Source: Posidonia oceanica
Taxonomy: Eukaryota; Streptophyta; Magnoliopsida; Alismatales; Posidoniaceae
Length of the DNA: 64,000 nucleotides
Direction: 5' to 3'
Assembly (NCBI GenBank): GCA_037176725.1
Contig: JAZBRS010000029.1
Coordinates: 126,947,001 to 127,011,000 of the forward strand
Below the pieces are notes generated by a model. That model searched no databases. It saw only the letters and a list, made by a program, of their open reading frames with translations, and had not been told where the DNA came from. Position numbers and translations under genes: made by a program. Positions 9,602 to 21,010 of this stretch are shown here, one piece after another (the first letter of the stretch is position 1; the number at the start of each line of letters is the position of its first letter).

Positions 9602-11974
9602 CTATGAGAGTGCAGCTTCTGATGCCATGGGGGCCTGCCATGAGAGTTGTTGTTTTGCGGCAGGAAGATGCGAAGCGGACTGCGCCGACTGCATTCCTAG
9701 TGATGCGGCCGCTGGAGTAGGCTGAGTCGCGCTGCTGACTGAATTGATCGACTGTCCCTCCAGAGAGAGTGACAGTGGCACTGGTGCGACTGCGACCGTA
9801 GGTAGCCTGCCCGATTCTGCCAGAAGGAGTGTCTCTGACTTCTGTACTGCTGCTGCCTGTACTTGTGATGCAGATGTGGCTGCAAAAGTGTGAGAGCTTG
9901 CCTGTTCTGCCACAGAGCCTACTGAGCTGTCTGCTATATCTGCTAGAGGGAGAGCTGAACATGCTGACTGTGGTGCCTCCGTGCTGATCATTGCCTTGCT
10001 GCCAGTTGGGACTGCCTCTACTGTGCCAGACTGCTCCTCATCCGAGTAGTAGTCCTCAATACAGACCCAGTCTTCTGCCGGCACCGCGGCTTGATCATCG
10101 GTCGATCCCAGAACTCCTGCACTAATGAAGTTAGTGAGGTCTCTGGGGATGGCTGGTTCTTGATCCTTGAGCTGAAGGTAGTGATCTTCGTTGAGCTTGG
10201 GTTCATAACCGAGGCCTTCAGATTTCCTCCGCTCCACTGCTGCGATCGGCTCTGCGATCCCCTGGCCGTGACGCCCGAGCGGTGTACCCTTTATGTAACC
10301 CCACCTGTGACATACGTTCTCGACCATTCGGAAGGGGTTGCTGTGAACGGCCAAGGAGTTGACACGTTCAAGATCAAGAATGAAGTTAACCAGCTCGCAC
10401 CGATTAACGCGATATAGAGCTTCAGAAGTCTCGGGGTCAAACGGGATAGCTTGTGAAGACACGGGGGAGACTGCTTCGATCCGCTCCTTCTCAAAGTTCT
10501 CCGCCATGACGACAATGACATCATCGCTGCGACGGTACTTTATCATCCGATGGAGGGTCGAAGGAAGGACCTGATGCTTGTGGAGCCAAGGGCGCCCAAG
10601 TAGAAGATTGAAATTCGGCTTCAAGTCGACGACATAGAATTCTACATCGAAGACGACCGGGCCAATAGCAAGGGGAATAATCAGGATCCCTAGAGCGTCA
10701 TGGTGGGTGTTGTCAAAAGCTGTCATTCCCTTCACGGCTGGCGTGATGTCCTCGGCTTTGAATCCGAGCTTGGTTGCAGTACGCAAAGGGCAGACGTTAA
10801 GGCCTGACCCATTATCAACCAGTGTTAGGGGAATGCGAAAGTTTTTGAACTGGACCGTGACGAACAGGGGTTGGTTATGATTAATCCCCGCCGGAGGTAG
10901 CTCATCACTTGTAAAAGAGATGACCTAGGGCTCCGCAATCATCCCTACCATGCTTTCCAAGGCTGAAGGCTCAATAGACTGGGACACACAGGCAGCCTGG
11001 AACACGCGAAGAAAAGCCTCGCGGTGTTTGGCAGAGGTGTGGATCAGGTCCCAAATGGAAATGTCGGCTTTGACCTTCTTAAGTTGGGAGGTTATGTCTG
11101 CCTTGGGTTGGTTCTTTTTGGTAACAGGAGGGGTTGTTTTGGCAAGCTCTAAGGGGGTAGTGGCAGGAAGTTGGGCCGCTACAGGCTGGTCAGGGATTTG
11201 GCTTGCTACAGGTTGGTTTGAGGTTGGATCTGCTATGGGTAGGTTGGAGGGTGGGGGCATAGCAGGTTTAGGGTGATTTGGCCTAATTGCCGGTGCTGGG
11301 GGCCTGTAGACCCTCCCTGATCGCATTACTTCCGCACACATTTCTGTGGCGTAGCTGTAAGGGATGCGATGGGTGTCCAAGGTTAAGTCAATAACCACTG
11401 GAGCACGTGCTGCGAGCACAGGAGGGGTTACAGGGGGACCTACTGGGTATTGAGGTCTACCTAGAGGGTATGGTTGTTGGGGTGGGAAGGCTGGGGCAGG
11501 TTGAGGTCTGCCTAGAAGGTGTACAGGAGATTCTAGCTGAGGTTGCCCTAAAAGGTGGACGGGGGATCTAGGCTGGGCCCTAGCTAGAAGGTGTACAGGG
11601 GTTTGAGCCAGAGGTAGCGCAGCGGGGGGCGCGAAGGGGCGCTCCGGCCTGGCACGCGGTCGGATCATGTGAATTCCCGACTCGGAGCTGGCAACTGCCG
11701 CAAGATAGAGATTTACAGGGAAAGGCTCAGAAATATCAGAAATAAGATCAGAAGGGTCTACCACAGAGGTAGTAGGCCCAGAAGGGAAGACAGAGTGGAT
11801 GCCTGAGGTTCCCGCCCCTCCCGGATAAGAGTGCTCCGGTAGGGGTTGGTGGATGATGCCAGAATGAGGGGGAACAGCTGAATGTGCAGATGCATGTGTG
11901 TGTGCTTGAGTGGATGCCTCGTGCGTGTCAATCACAATCGTTCCCGATTCGATTAAATCCTGAATAGCGTTCCG
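9602..11974 (-). pseudogene. pro: Gag-protease linker, retropepsin and G-patch-like segment of element A
   Basis: This continues the gag frame. A Pro-rich linker is followed by a helical segment (KADISIWDLIHTSAKHREAF). A retropepsin follows, with active-site text VDNGSG near 10805-10825 (the usual D-T/S-G is here D-N-G-S) and the flap-side text NLLLGRPWLHKH near 10575-10615. Further on (about 10200-10315) comes a Gly-rich segment with GTPLGRHGQGI and GLGYEP, like the G-patch often found next to Tat/Ogre protease. TAG stops lie at 10925, where B has CAG, and at 9602. The aspartic protease would cleave the polyprotein. Whether DNGS is active is uncertain, and B has changed it further (DNRS). 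Confidence 0.8.
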
Positions 11975-14182
11975 CTAGGAGAAGCAATTGTTCGTCGAAT
12001 GCCCGGTACTTCGATGGAAATTGCAGAAGAGGTTCGCCCTAAACCAATGCGGCAAGGGATTTGGGGGCAGACGAACCTCCGGGAACTTCAGGAGCGATGC
12101 AACCTTCGGCAGGATGACCGTGAGTGGTTCCACCAGTGGGGCGAATTTCCGCTTCTCAGTGGGTGGCCTTCTTTGCCTCTGGTATGAGCCTTGTTGAACC
12201 GGTGCAGCGGGGTAGACCAGTCTAGCGGTGGTTGTGATTTGTGGTGTGGGTGGATTCCTAGGTGCAGGAGCGTACACCATCTGAGATGGGGCAGGCCGGG
12301 ATGGCAAGCGAACAGGCACAGCAGGGGAGTCGACGAATGCAACAGCGGTTTTCGGCGAGTCTTTCCTCTTCGGGCGGTTGTTGCTGCTGCCGCTGTTGTG
12401 GTTGGAGGCGCTGCTGTTGGCACTGTTACTGCCGATCACGGCCTGCTTAGTGAACGCAGAGAGAGCCGGGAAGTTGCCACTCCGTAAAGAACTCTCCACG
12501 CGCGCTCCAGCTCTGATGAGTGCTGCAAAAGTAGTGACTGGTTGGATGCTAAGCAGAGCTCCAAGAGATGGCTGCGCCCCTTTGATGATGATCTCAATAG
12601 ACTCCTCGTCAGAGGGTCTATCTCGAACCTGAGAGGCAAGGGCGCGCCAGCGGCCGACGTACTCCCCGAACCGCTCACCAGAATTCTGCTTGATTGCGAT
12701 CAAGTCCGCCCGCTTTGGGACTAGATCGAGGTTGAAGGAGTATTGTTCCAGGAATGCCTGGCTGAGGTCGTTCCAAGTCTTGATGGCTAACATATCAAGC
12801 GATGTGAACCACTTGAGTGCCGGCCCGGTCAAACTCTTCTGGAACAGGCAGATCAGCAACCTCTCGTCAGCCTGAAGCTGAGCGAGATCACCGCAATACG
12901 CCTTTAGGTGTGCCACGGGGCAGCCCCTACCATTGTATTTCTCGAAGTCTGGGATTTTGAACTTCAGAGGGAGTACTGCCTCTGGAAAGCAGCAGAGGTC
13001 CCGAAATTGGTAGGTCTAGTGCTCAGTACCCTGCACTAGTCGTAGTGCCTTCTCCAAGACGTCCATCCGGTTGTTGATGGGGTCTGGAGTTGCTATTATA
13101 GGGGAGGGATCAGCAGGGGTAGTGAGCACATACGCCGAATGGGTGGCACCTAAGTGCTCCTCCGGATCTACCATAGCGTTGCCTGGTGGAGCAACGGGAT
13201 GGCCGGCGTATCCGTGTTGGGGAACTGTGTATGCAGTAGTGTATGCAGGATGCTGGGCTAGATGCAAAGGAGAAGAGTAAATGCCATGCTGTGCTGTGAT
13301 AGGGGTAGGATGACGGAGCACCAGTTGTTGTACAGGCGGGGTGCCAGACAGCGAGCCAGTGAGGTACTGGGCTCCAGCCGGTCCGAAGAACTGACCACCA
13401 GGGGGAAGAGGAGCATGCTGTGCTAGGTGTTGTGCAGCAGGAGGCGGTAAACGGGCCCCCATCGTCGGAACCGTGAGCAGTTGAGACGATGGTCGAGGCG
13501 GAGGTGTGGAGGTAGATGCATGAGATGCAGGAACTGGCCTCAAAGGAACCTCAGGAACGACAGGAGCACAGGAAGGACGAACCAATAAAGCCATGCCCTA
13601 CAGTCTCTGGGCAAGCTCCATCAGGTGCTGGTACTGCGCCTCAGGTGTCTCGCCAGTGGGGATGCTGAAGTGCAGTGCCGGCGAAGGTTGAGAGGCAAAT
13701 GGCACGGACACAGACTGTCCGGGAGGAACAGGTTCTACAGTAAAAGTCGCAGCGGCGGTAGGAGGGATGTCAAAGGCGACGTATCCCTGGGACGGAGGGG
13801 GCAGTGGCGTCTCCGAAGCGCGAGTAACGGTCATCAAGATAGACTCGACGACCGGATCTGGAGGGAGAGATGCTTGCCACTATCCCGGGACATACTGAGA
13901 TCCTAGAGGCGTCAGGGGAGGAAACCCTGGCGTCGGAAGGGGAACAAAAGGGGCAGAAGGAGCGACCGTAGGGGCCGGAATGGAAACACCCTCCGTGACA
14001 GGAGTAAAGAGGGGCTCACTGACGTACTGGGTCATTGCTGACCTAAAGCGCGTGAGAATGGGGCTGCGACGGGTATGCAAACGGTGATTCCTAATAGGAG
14101 CTATCGTCGCAAAGGCGGATAGCTCAGAAGAGGGAATGGTCACGAATAAGGTCGCAACAGGGATGTCAACGAGGGTCGGTAC
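11975..14182 (-). pseudogene. gag: gag of element A, three internal stops plus one at its end
   Basis: Capsid polyprotein that would package the element's RNA. The N-terminal third is Pro/Ala/Thr-rich. The conserved retrotransposon gag domain runs from about 12985 down to 12440, with EKYNGRGCPVAHLKAYC, ALKWFTSLD, FLEQY and RWRALASQVRDRPSDEES. A C-terminal C-x2-H-x4-H-x4-C zinc knuckle (CNFH..TGHSTNNC) follows near 11985-12025, as is usual in Tat/Ogre gag. TAG stops interrupt the frame at 13880, 13598, 13016 and 11975. All lie in one frame that continues into protease and RT without a shift. No clear ATG was found: the frame opens after a TGA at 14183-14185. This copy cannot make full Gag. Confidence 0.85.
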
Positions 14183-14185
14183 TCA

Positions 14186-15342
14186 AGCTCTAGCAAGGGG
14201 AACTCGCTTACCGATCACTGCTGACACAAACAGAAGGAAACTGGGGTTAGAAACTGAAAAGACGGATGCAAATGAGTTAAGTTAAATGGCATGAATGATA
14301 TGTATGCTTTCTAGTATGCCCCCCTTGCCTAACTAGTGTATCTTAGCGGGTGATCTACTTCGGGTATCCCTGGGTGTATGGGTCACCGACTCAGGTCAGA
14401 AAAGTGGGTTCCCTGCCTAACTCTTGGCCCAAAGCTCAGGTAATGACAGGGTGGTGCGTTGGTGGCCTCTACCCTGCCAAAGCGTGGGTGGTACCCTCTA
14501 CTAACACCGACACGACCCCTGAACAAAGGGGGGGCAGACCGACTGACTCGCGCCATGCCCAAAGCGGTGGAGCAAGAGGCCGGGACTGTCCTTCGCAGAC
14601 TAATAGGTGGACTCAGATGAGAAGATGCATGCCCTATATGATGCTTATGCAAATGATTAAAGTCTTTTATCTTGCACATTTTATTAACCCAAGGGGGTGA
14701 AGGATTGTTTGAAGTCTCTAGTTACCCCTAGAAGTTCCTTTTACTTGCTGTTTTTAGTTAACCATGGGGAGAGCAAACAAGTCTCTACTATCCTAGGCAT
14801 GGCATGTGCGAAAGGGAAGAAAATTAGTCAAATATGGCAGCAAACAACATACAACACAGCAAAAGGCAAGTGCATGGCATGTGCGAGTGTTCGTGAGCAT
14901 GATAGTGAAGAAAAAGCATTCATCATGTCAAAAGGCATATATGCAAGGCATGTGCGTGCGTAGTGACATAGCAACTGTGTAAGAAAAGCATTCAACATTC
15001 AATAAGCATGCATTGTTGCCAAACAAGTATGTAGACATGTATTGCAGGAAATGAAGCAATAATAAGCAAGCAAGATAAAGAAAGTAAAGACAGGTAAGTT
15101 GTAAAGCAAGTAAGAGCAGAAGCGAGGAAATAAGTAAGTAAACAAGCAACCAGGGCAAAGCAAAGCAAAACAGAACGCGAACCGAGGCAAAAGAGGTGCA
15201 AAACCTAAGCGGAGTAGCCACAAGGCGACTCGCTAGGAGTTTGCACAAAAAAGCGAGCAAAACAGGCAAAGGAGGCACTAAAGTAAACAAAGAAAGCAAA
15301 TCCCAAGCGAGCAAAAGCGAAGGCGAAAGCCGGAGTCTGCTA
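14186..15342 (-). other. Untranslated leader of element A
   Basis: This lies between the primer binding site and the upstream end of the open gag frame (an in-frame TGA lies at 14183-14185). No domain is visible. On the minus strand around 14203-14215 there is a good splice-donor-like text (CGGTAAGC). The equivalent part of B lies beyond the C insertion, and that of C lies outside the window. Confidence 0.5.
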
Positions 15343-15360
15343 TCCCCAGCGGAGTCGCCA
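15343..15360 (-). other. Primer binding site of element A, tRNA-Arg type
   Basis: The minus strand reads TGGCGACTCCGCTGGGGA, one base inside the LTR end. This is the complement of a tRNA 3' end of the form ...CCCCAGCGGAGTCG plus CCA, which fits plant tRNA-Arg. A tRNA-Arg primer is known for Ogre elements. The tRNA match is from memory. Elements B and C do not show this site in the window: in B it would lie beyond the C insertion, and in C beyond the right edge. Confidence 0.85.
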
Positions 15361-15672
15361 CTGTAGTAATCCCAATCAGAATTAGGCTTACTATTGGCGG
15401 CGAGGTCCGAGGAGGAGGGCTCAACTCGAAAACACTTAAAATAGAGGAGAAAAGGTAAGAAAAGAAGAAGATAAGACAAATCAGAGTCGCCACCGTGTCT
15501 ATTATCGGGAGACAAGGAAAACCGGGGGAAATGTGTGAATTAACAGGCAAAACCAAGCAAGAAATGCAAAGCAAAGCAATGCAAAGGAAAACAAATGCAA
15601 ATACATGCAAATGAGATGACTCATGCCTAGGATAAGGGCAATATGGTCATTGCGGGCCAAAAGACTGGGCAA

Positions 15673-15740
15673 GGACTCCTGTTACGCGCGGGGAAGGTGT
15701 TAGGCACCCCCGACACGCCCGAGAATCGGTCTTTCTAGGC
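15673..15740 (-). promoter_or_regulatory. Conserved LTR block near the LTR 3' end
   Basis: About 70 bp are nearly identical in all three long LTRs (also 31711-31780 and 50773-50840), although neighbouring LTR sequence has diverged. The element strand reads TGCCTAACACCTTCCCC in its core, and it contains a GGTG/CACC dyad. I recall similar TGCCTAACACCTTCCC text from other Tat-clade LTRs. Conservation suggests a role in transcript ends or reverse transcription, but the role is inferred. Confidence 0.6.
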
Positions 15741-16029
15741 TTATGCTCGCATACGCAGGGAAATGCAGGTTGGAATGCCTAAATGCCAATGAATGCTCAT
15801 AGGTGTGCTCTAAGTGGCAGAATGCAATGCAAGGAAAGTAAACGTGCAGTCTAAGTGCTCAGCAGCGCTGTCTGTGTTCTGAACCAGGCGAAACCTGGCT
15901 CGTGAGAACTCCAGGCAGTAAGCATCACTGCCCTATATGCAAATGCAAGCGAAAAAGCAAAACAACGGTAAAACCAAGCAATGCAGGCGACATGCAAGAG
16001 AAAACGGCTTAAAGCACGCGAAACAATGC

Positions 16030-16520
16030 AAGACACGAGAGCGGCACGCAAAACGGTGCAAGAAAACAAGACAGGCACGCAAAATGGTGCCAAAAGCGAA
16101 GCGGGCACGCAAAACAATGCCAAAGCGAAGCGGGCACGCAAAACGGTGCCAAAAACAAAGCGGGCACGCAAAACAGTGCCAAAAGCGAAGCGGGCACGCA
16201 AAACGGTGCCAAAAGCGAAGCGGGCACGTAAAACGGTGCCAAAAGCAAAGCGGGCACGCAAAACGGTGCCAAAGACAAAGCGGGCATGCAAAACAGTGCC
16301 AAAAACAAAGCGGGCACGCAAAACGGTGCCAAAGACAAAGCGGGCACGCAAAACGGTGCCAAAAACAAAGCGGGCACGCAAAACGGTGCCAAAAGCGAAG
16401 CGGGCATGCAAAACGGTGACAAAGACAAAGCGGGCATGCAAAATGGTGCCAAAAACAAAGCGGGCACGCAAAACGGTGCCAAAAGCGAAGCGGGCACGCA
16501 AAACGGTGCCAAAAGCAGCG
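16030..16520 (-). repeat. 30 bp tandem array in the LTR of A
   Basis: About 16 units with the plus-strand theme GGTGCCAAAAACAAAGCGGG followed by CACGCAAAAC vary mainly between AAAGC, AAGAC and AAAAC in the middle. The period is a multiple of three, so several frames stay open for 130-270 codons. Those frames are not credible genes. Confidence 0.9.
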
Positions 16521-17219
16521 GAATAAAATCTCGGCAAAACCATGCAGATGCAAATGCAAGGAGAGAGAACAAGAGAAGCGAAAGGGGAGGCAAACAGTGT
16601 GTGTGTGAGAACAGGCACTGTTTAAGGGCCACGCAGAGTAGGTGTGAAGACCTACACTGGGGAGAAAAAGCAAGTGGAGGGATTACCACCGCTTTGTGAC
16701 TGTTTCCCACTAAACCGCCCCACGATGTGTCTCGCACGCTGCCCAAAGCTCGCAGCGCGATCGGATCGTGGGAAAGGTGGAAGAAAGTCGCAATAAGTGG
16801 TGAATCCAAGGGAAACACGACACAAAACACTTGGGAATACGTGAAAGGAGGAACGGAATTGATAGATAAGAAGAGGAAGTCCTATACTACATGTTCGAGG
16901 AAACAAAAAGCAAAAACGATGCAAGCAATGCAAATGGTATGCAGATGAATGCTGTGTAGGGGTTCAGAAGGACGTACCTGGGAAATCTGAAACCTGATCT
17001 GAGATCTGCTTGGTCCATGCTGAAGAGCGCTTCGCCGAGGTCGTCCGGGTAGCTTATTTGAGAAGATCCAACGGCCGGATTGGAAGATATCACAGCTTCA
17101 AGGCAGAGGGGCCAGAACAGGGGAGAAGAATGGATCTAAGTGTACAGGGGGTCTAAGAGGTGTGCAAGACAGGTCCTCTCTCGTGAATGGGAGCTAATGA
17201 TACTTAAGTGTGTGCAAAG

Positions 17220-18130
17220 GATGCAAAAAACTAGAATGCATGAGTGCAATGCATGCAGAATGCAAGAAAAGGCTTAAGGGTGATTTTTCAGAAAATTGGG
17301 AATTTAAATGCAATTTTTGAAAGGATGGGGGTCTAAATGCAAAGGTTTTGAAAAGTCTGGGGCTTTCATGCAAAGATTTTGGAAAAGGGAGGGTCTGCAT
17401 GCAATTTTACAAAAGGCAGGGTTTAAAATGCAATTTTCCAAGATGAATATGCATCAGGGCAAGTGTTGAAAACATGTGGCAGGTTAAGATGCAATTTTAA
17501 AATCATTAGGGTCCAAAATGCAATTTTTCTAGCAAAACAGGGGTCTAGTGGGTCTGGGAATGCAGATGGGGGACCTATATGCAATTTTCCAAACATGTGG
17601 AGGCTAAAATGCAATTTTATAAGCAAAATATGCATTTAAATGATTTTTATAAGCATGTAGAGGACCTATGTGCAATTTTCAAATCATGCAGGGTCAAAAA
17701 ATGCAATTTTATAAGGAAAATATGCATTTAAAAGACAGACAGAGGACTGGTATGCAATTTTCAAATTATGCAGGGTCAAAAATGCAATTTTTGAAGCAAA
17801 ATATGCATTTAAATGACTACTGTGCATTGAGGATGGACCTATATGCAAAAATCAAAAAACAGAGGGGAAATAATGCAATGCAGTAAGTAAAAATTGAAAG
17901 ATAAAAGCTAAGTTAACAGGACAGAGGATTAAATGGCAATTACAGAAAACAATAAGGACCTAAAATGCAATTTTATATGGCAAACTTAGAGGATTAAATC
18001 AGATTAATTAACTGCAGGACTAAAATGCAATAATCAAAAGCTGGAGGGCCAAAATCAAATTTATTACTGAAGGAAAGCACAGTAAAAGGACTGACATGCA
18101 AATAAAGAGAACTACATATTTTTCATGCAA
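17220..18130. repeat. Degenerate ATGCAATTTT-rich stretch in the LTR of A
   Basis: The text ATGCAATTTT and variants recurs every 30-70 bp, mixed with AGGACCTA or AGGGTCTAAA. The same style is found at 52250-53300 in C and, more diverged, at 32930-34330 in B. No coding signal is visible. Confidence 0.6.
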
Positions 18131-18249
18131 TTTTGTATGGTTTTAATTCAGAAATAAACAGATTTAATCAAATAAAGGACTTGAACGCAAATAAACAAGA
18201 ACTGAGACCAAAAAAGCAATATTTGGTAAAATAACTAAGGTAGCAGAAA

Positions 18250-21010
18250 ATAAGAGCACAGTAATATTGCAGATCGTCGACCACTGTAGCAGTTGCTACC
18301 AGTGGCCGACAGGGGGAGCAGAGGGGTGCTGGCGAGGCGTAGTCCGGCGGGCGAGCTTCACCAGAGCTCGACGAAGACCGGAGCAGCATCGGCGAGCAGC
18401 GACGCTGCCTGGAGCAGGCCAGAGGAGATGCCGGAGGTCTGCAGACCTGCTCGGAGGCAGGCCGGTCGAGCAGCGTAGCGTCGACGAGGTCTGATGGCAG
18501 GGACATACTCCTGGGGTCCGTGCGGAGCTGGGGCACCGGTTGGAGCGACGTTCTGCAGACCGGAGCGGTGGGACGAGCAGCGAAGCTCGCCGGAGAAGAC
18601 AGAGCTGACCCGACGTTGACCCGGCGCAGGAGGGAAGGAAATCCCAGGCTGAGGGGCGGAAAAGCAAGAGAAGAGGGAGTCTAACCTAGGGATGAAGAGA
18701 GTTACCTGATTCGCTGGCTGGAGCGTCCTCCCGACATGGGTGTCTTTTGCAGAGGCCGGCAAGCTTGGTCCGGCTGTTGCGGGCGTCGTCCGCTGCTCGC
18801 GAGGATCGGAGTTGCTTCCGCGGAGCCCTCCGGTGCTTCTCAGACGCCTGGACGTGAGCTCTGAAGACCGGAGACAGGATCGAGATTTTTTGGGTGTACA
18901 GAGGCAGTCGGAGACGGGGGGAGGTGTTCGCTGCTCCTCAGGCCGAATGGGAGCAGCCGGTGAACTTCTGGAGGTTGGGTGAAGGGTTTTGGGTGATTAA
19001 ATTGGGTCGTGGGGGCCTGTAGGTGGAGTTTGCAGGTGGGGTGATCTTCTGGCAGAGGAAGGTCACAGGTGTTTGTTGTGGTTTGCTTGGTCTGTGAGGG
19101 GGGAGAAGGCTAGAGCTTTGGGGGGTTAGAAAGCTGGTGGTCAGGTGAGTTAGGGTGTGGAATTTGGGAAGGTTTCAAGGGCTGTGGAGTCGGTAATTTT
19201 GAGAACGAAGGTGTTGGGTTGCTGAGTTGGAAATGGGGTAGTCGGGGATGATTTCAGGGTGACTTCGGGTGTGGAATGAAAGGGTGGAGATGCTGGAAGT
19301 TTGGTCGAGATTGAGGGAGGAATTGGGAGAGTTTTGCTGGGTGGAACAGGTGCTGGATTGGATGGAATGGAAGAGGAGGGAAGGGTCTGATTTTTGCAGA
19401 GGAAAGGGAGGGGAATTGCAAGGATTCTGGGTGCTGGACGCTTTCTCTCTCAGGACGACGCGAAGAGGCTGGAAGGAGGAGAAGACCTGGAAGCTTTATG
19501 CAGCTGCGGAGGACAGACGCGCGCTGGGATTCAAATCCCCACCGGCGGGAGCACTGCTGCTGATGGAGAGGCGGTCGGCGTGGAGACGGGCAGTAAATGC
19601 CCTCCCGGAAGTTCCGCTGAGTGCGAGAGGAGGAAGGTGGACTGGTGCTGAGGTGATCGGGAGGGAGAAGCGAAGTTAAATTTTAAAGAAGATCGCGGGA
19701 AGGAGAAGAAGAAGTTGATGAGGAAGAAGAAGAAGAAGGAGGGAAGAGGAGGGTGGAAGGCGTGGGCCGGGCCGCAAGCTGAAAAAAAGAAAAAAGAAAG
19801 AAAAGAAAGAAGGGGGTGGAAGGGGCTGGATTGGGCCCAACAGGAGAAAAGGAAGAAAAGAAAGAAAGATAGGAAGAAAGAGAGAAATGGATGGGAAAGA
19901 GAGGAGAAATAAATTAGATAAAAATAAAATAAAAATAGGTAAAATTATTAGAGTGATTGTATTTTAAGTTAGGACCGTGATTAAATTTTTTAATGACTGT
20001 TTTCGGTTGGTTAATCAGGTTTAGAGGGATTTTGGGTTTGATTAGGGTTTTAAGGGTTTTCTTTGTTTTTAATTTGTTTTTTATTTTGATTAAATGTTTG
20101 TTAAGTCTTTTAAGTTGTTTTTTAATTATGTTATTCTTGTTAAGTACTTGGGATGTTAATTAGGATTTTTTAAGGTTTGTTTTTAGATTAATTAGAGTGA
20201 GTTTTGGCTTTTGATTTTAGTCTTTTAGGATTTTTCTTAGGTCTTCTTTGATTTGCTTTTTCTTAATTTCGTTTGTTAAATTCTTTTAGCATTTTTTTCT
20301 TAGGCTAGGTTTTCTTGTTAAGTTTTTAATTAGCTGTTCTTAAATTTTGATTATTTGTTTTATTATTTTTTAATTATGTTTTCAATTTTTCTTTTGAGAG
20401 TTGTTAAGTTAGGTTTTTCCTCCTTAATTATTAGCCCTTGCATTTCTTAAGTGTTTTCTTTCTTTTAGGGTTTGTTTTCTTGGTTGTTTTTAATAGAATT
20501 TTACTTTTAGCTGTTTTGATTACATTTTGGTTTTTTTCTTGATTTTACAGCATTTTCTTTTGGTTTGTTTTGCATTTTTTAGCTTGCATTCTTGGTTTTC
20601 CATTTTAGCTAGATTTAGTTGGGTTTAGGTTTTTAATTGTTTGTTCAATGTTTTTAATTATTTTTCTTAAGGTTTTGGTTTGTTTCCCTTTTGTTTTAGA
20701 GTTTTAGAGGTTTTTAAGGATTTTTTAGGGACTTAGCAAGAGAAAGAAAAGGAAAAGGAGAAGGAAGAAGAAAAGGGAAAAAAGGAGGAATAAAAGGGAA
20801 AGAGAGGAGTTGAAAGAAAATAATTTTTTGAAAGTCAAAGAAAATGCTAAAAATAAGATAAAAATAGGAATAAGATTGAGAAGAGATAGAAGCACAAGGG
20901 GGGCCCACAGCCAGGCAAGAAAAAAGGAGAGAAGGGGATGAAAAGAAGGAGGATAATCAGGAGAGAGAGAGGAGAGAGAAAAGAATAATCTTGGAGAGAG
21001 AAAACGATAA
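18250..21010. other. GC-rich block followed by strand-asymmetric tracts in the LTR of A
   Basis: A GC-rich part (18250-19680) is followed by a G/A tract (19690-19920), a T-rich tract with few C (19930-20700) and a further G/A tract (20720-21010). C repeats this at about 53420-56100, and B has a related order at about 34400-37020. In element orientation the T-rich part is A-rich upstream sequence. I see no gene, and the promoter cannot be placed from sequence alone. Confidence 0.5.

Noticed and set aside
5224..14182. TAG read as a sense codon (stop recoding) because all nine main stops are TAG
   Set aside because: Stops fall at different codons in A, B and C and the sister copies have CAG or TGG there. 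The accessory ORFs also use TAG as their terminal stop. Mutation decay explains it.
15851..16830. Several long overlapping frames on both strands in the LTR
   Set aside because: They are produced by the 30 bp array; frames are open on both strands at once and the peptides are pure repeats.
18250..19680. Captured host gene in the GC-rich part of the LTR
   Set aside because: No frame shares motifs among A, B and C, and frames are open on both strands because of composition.
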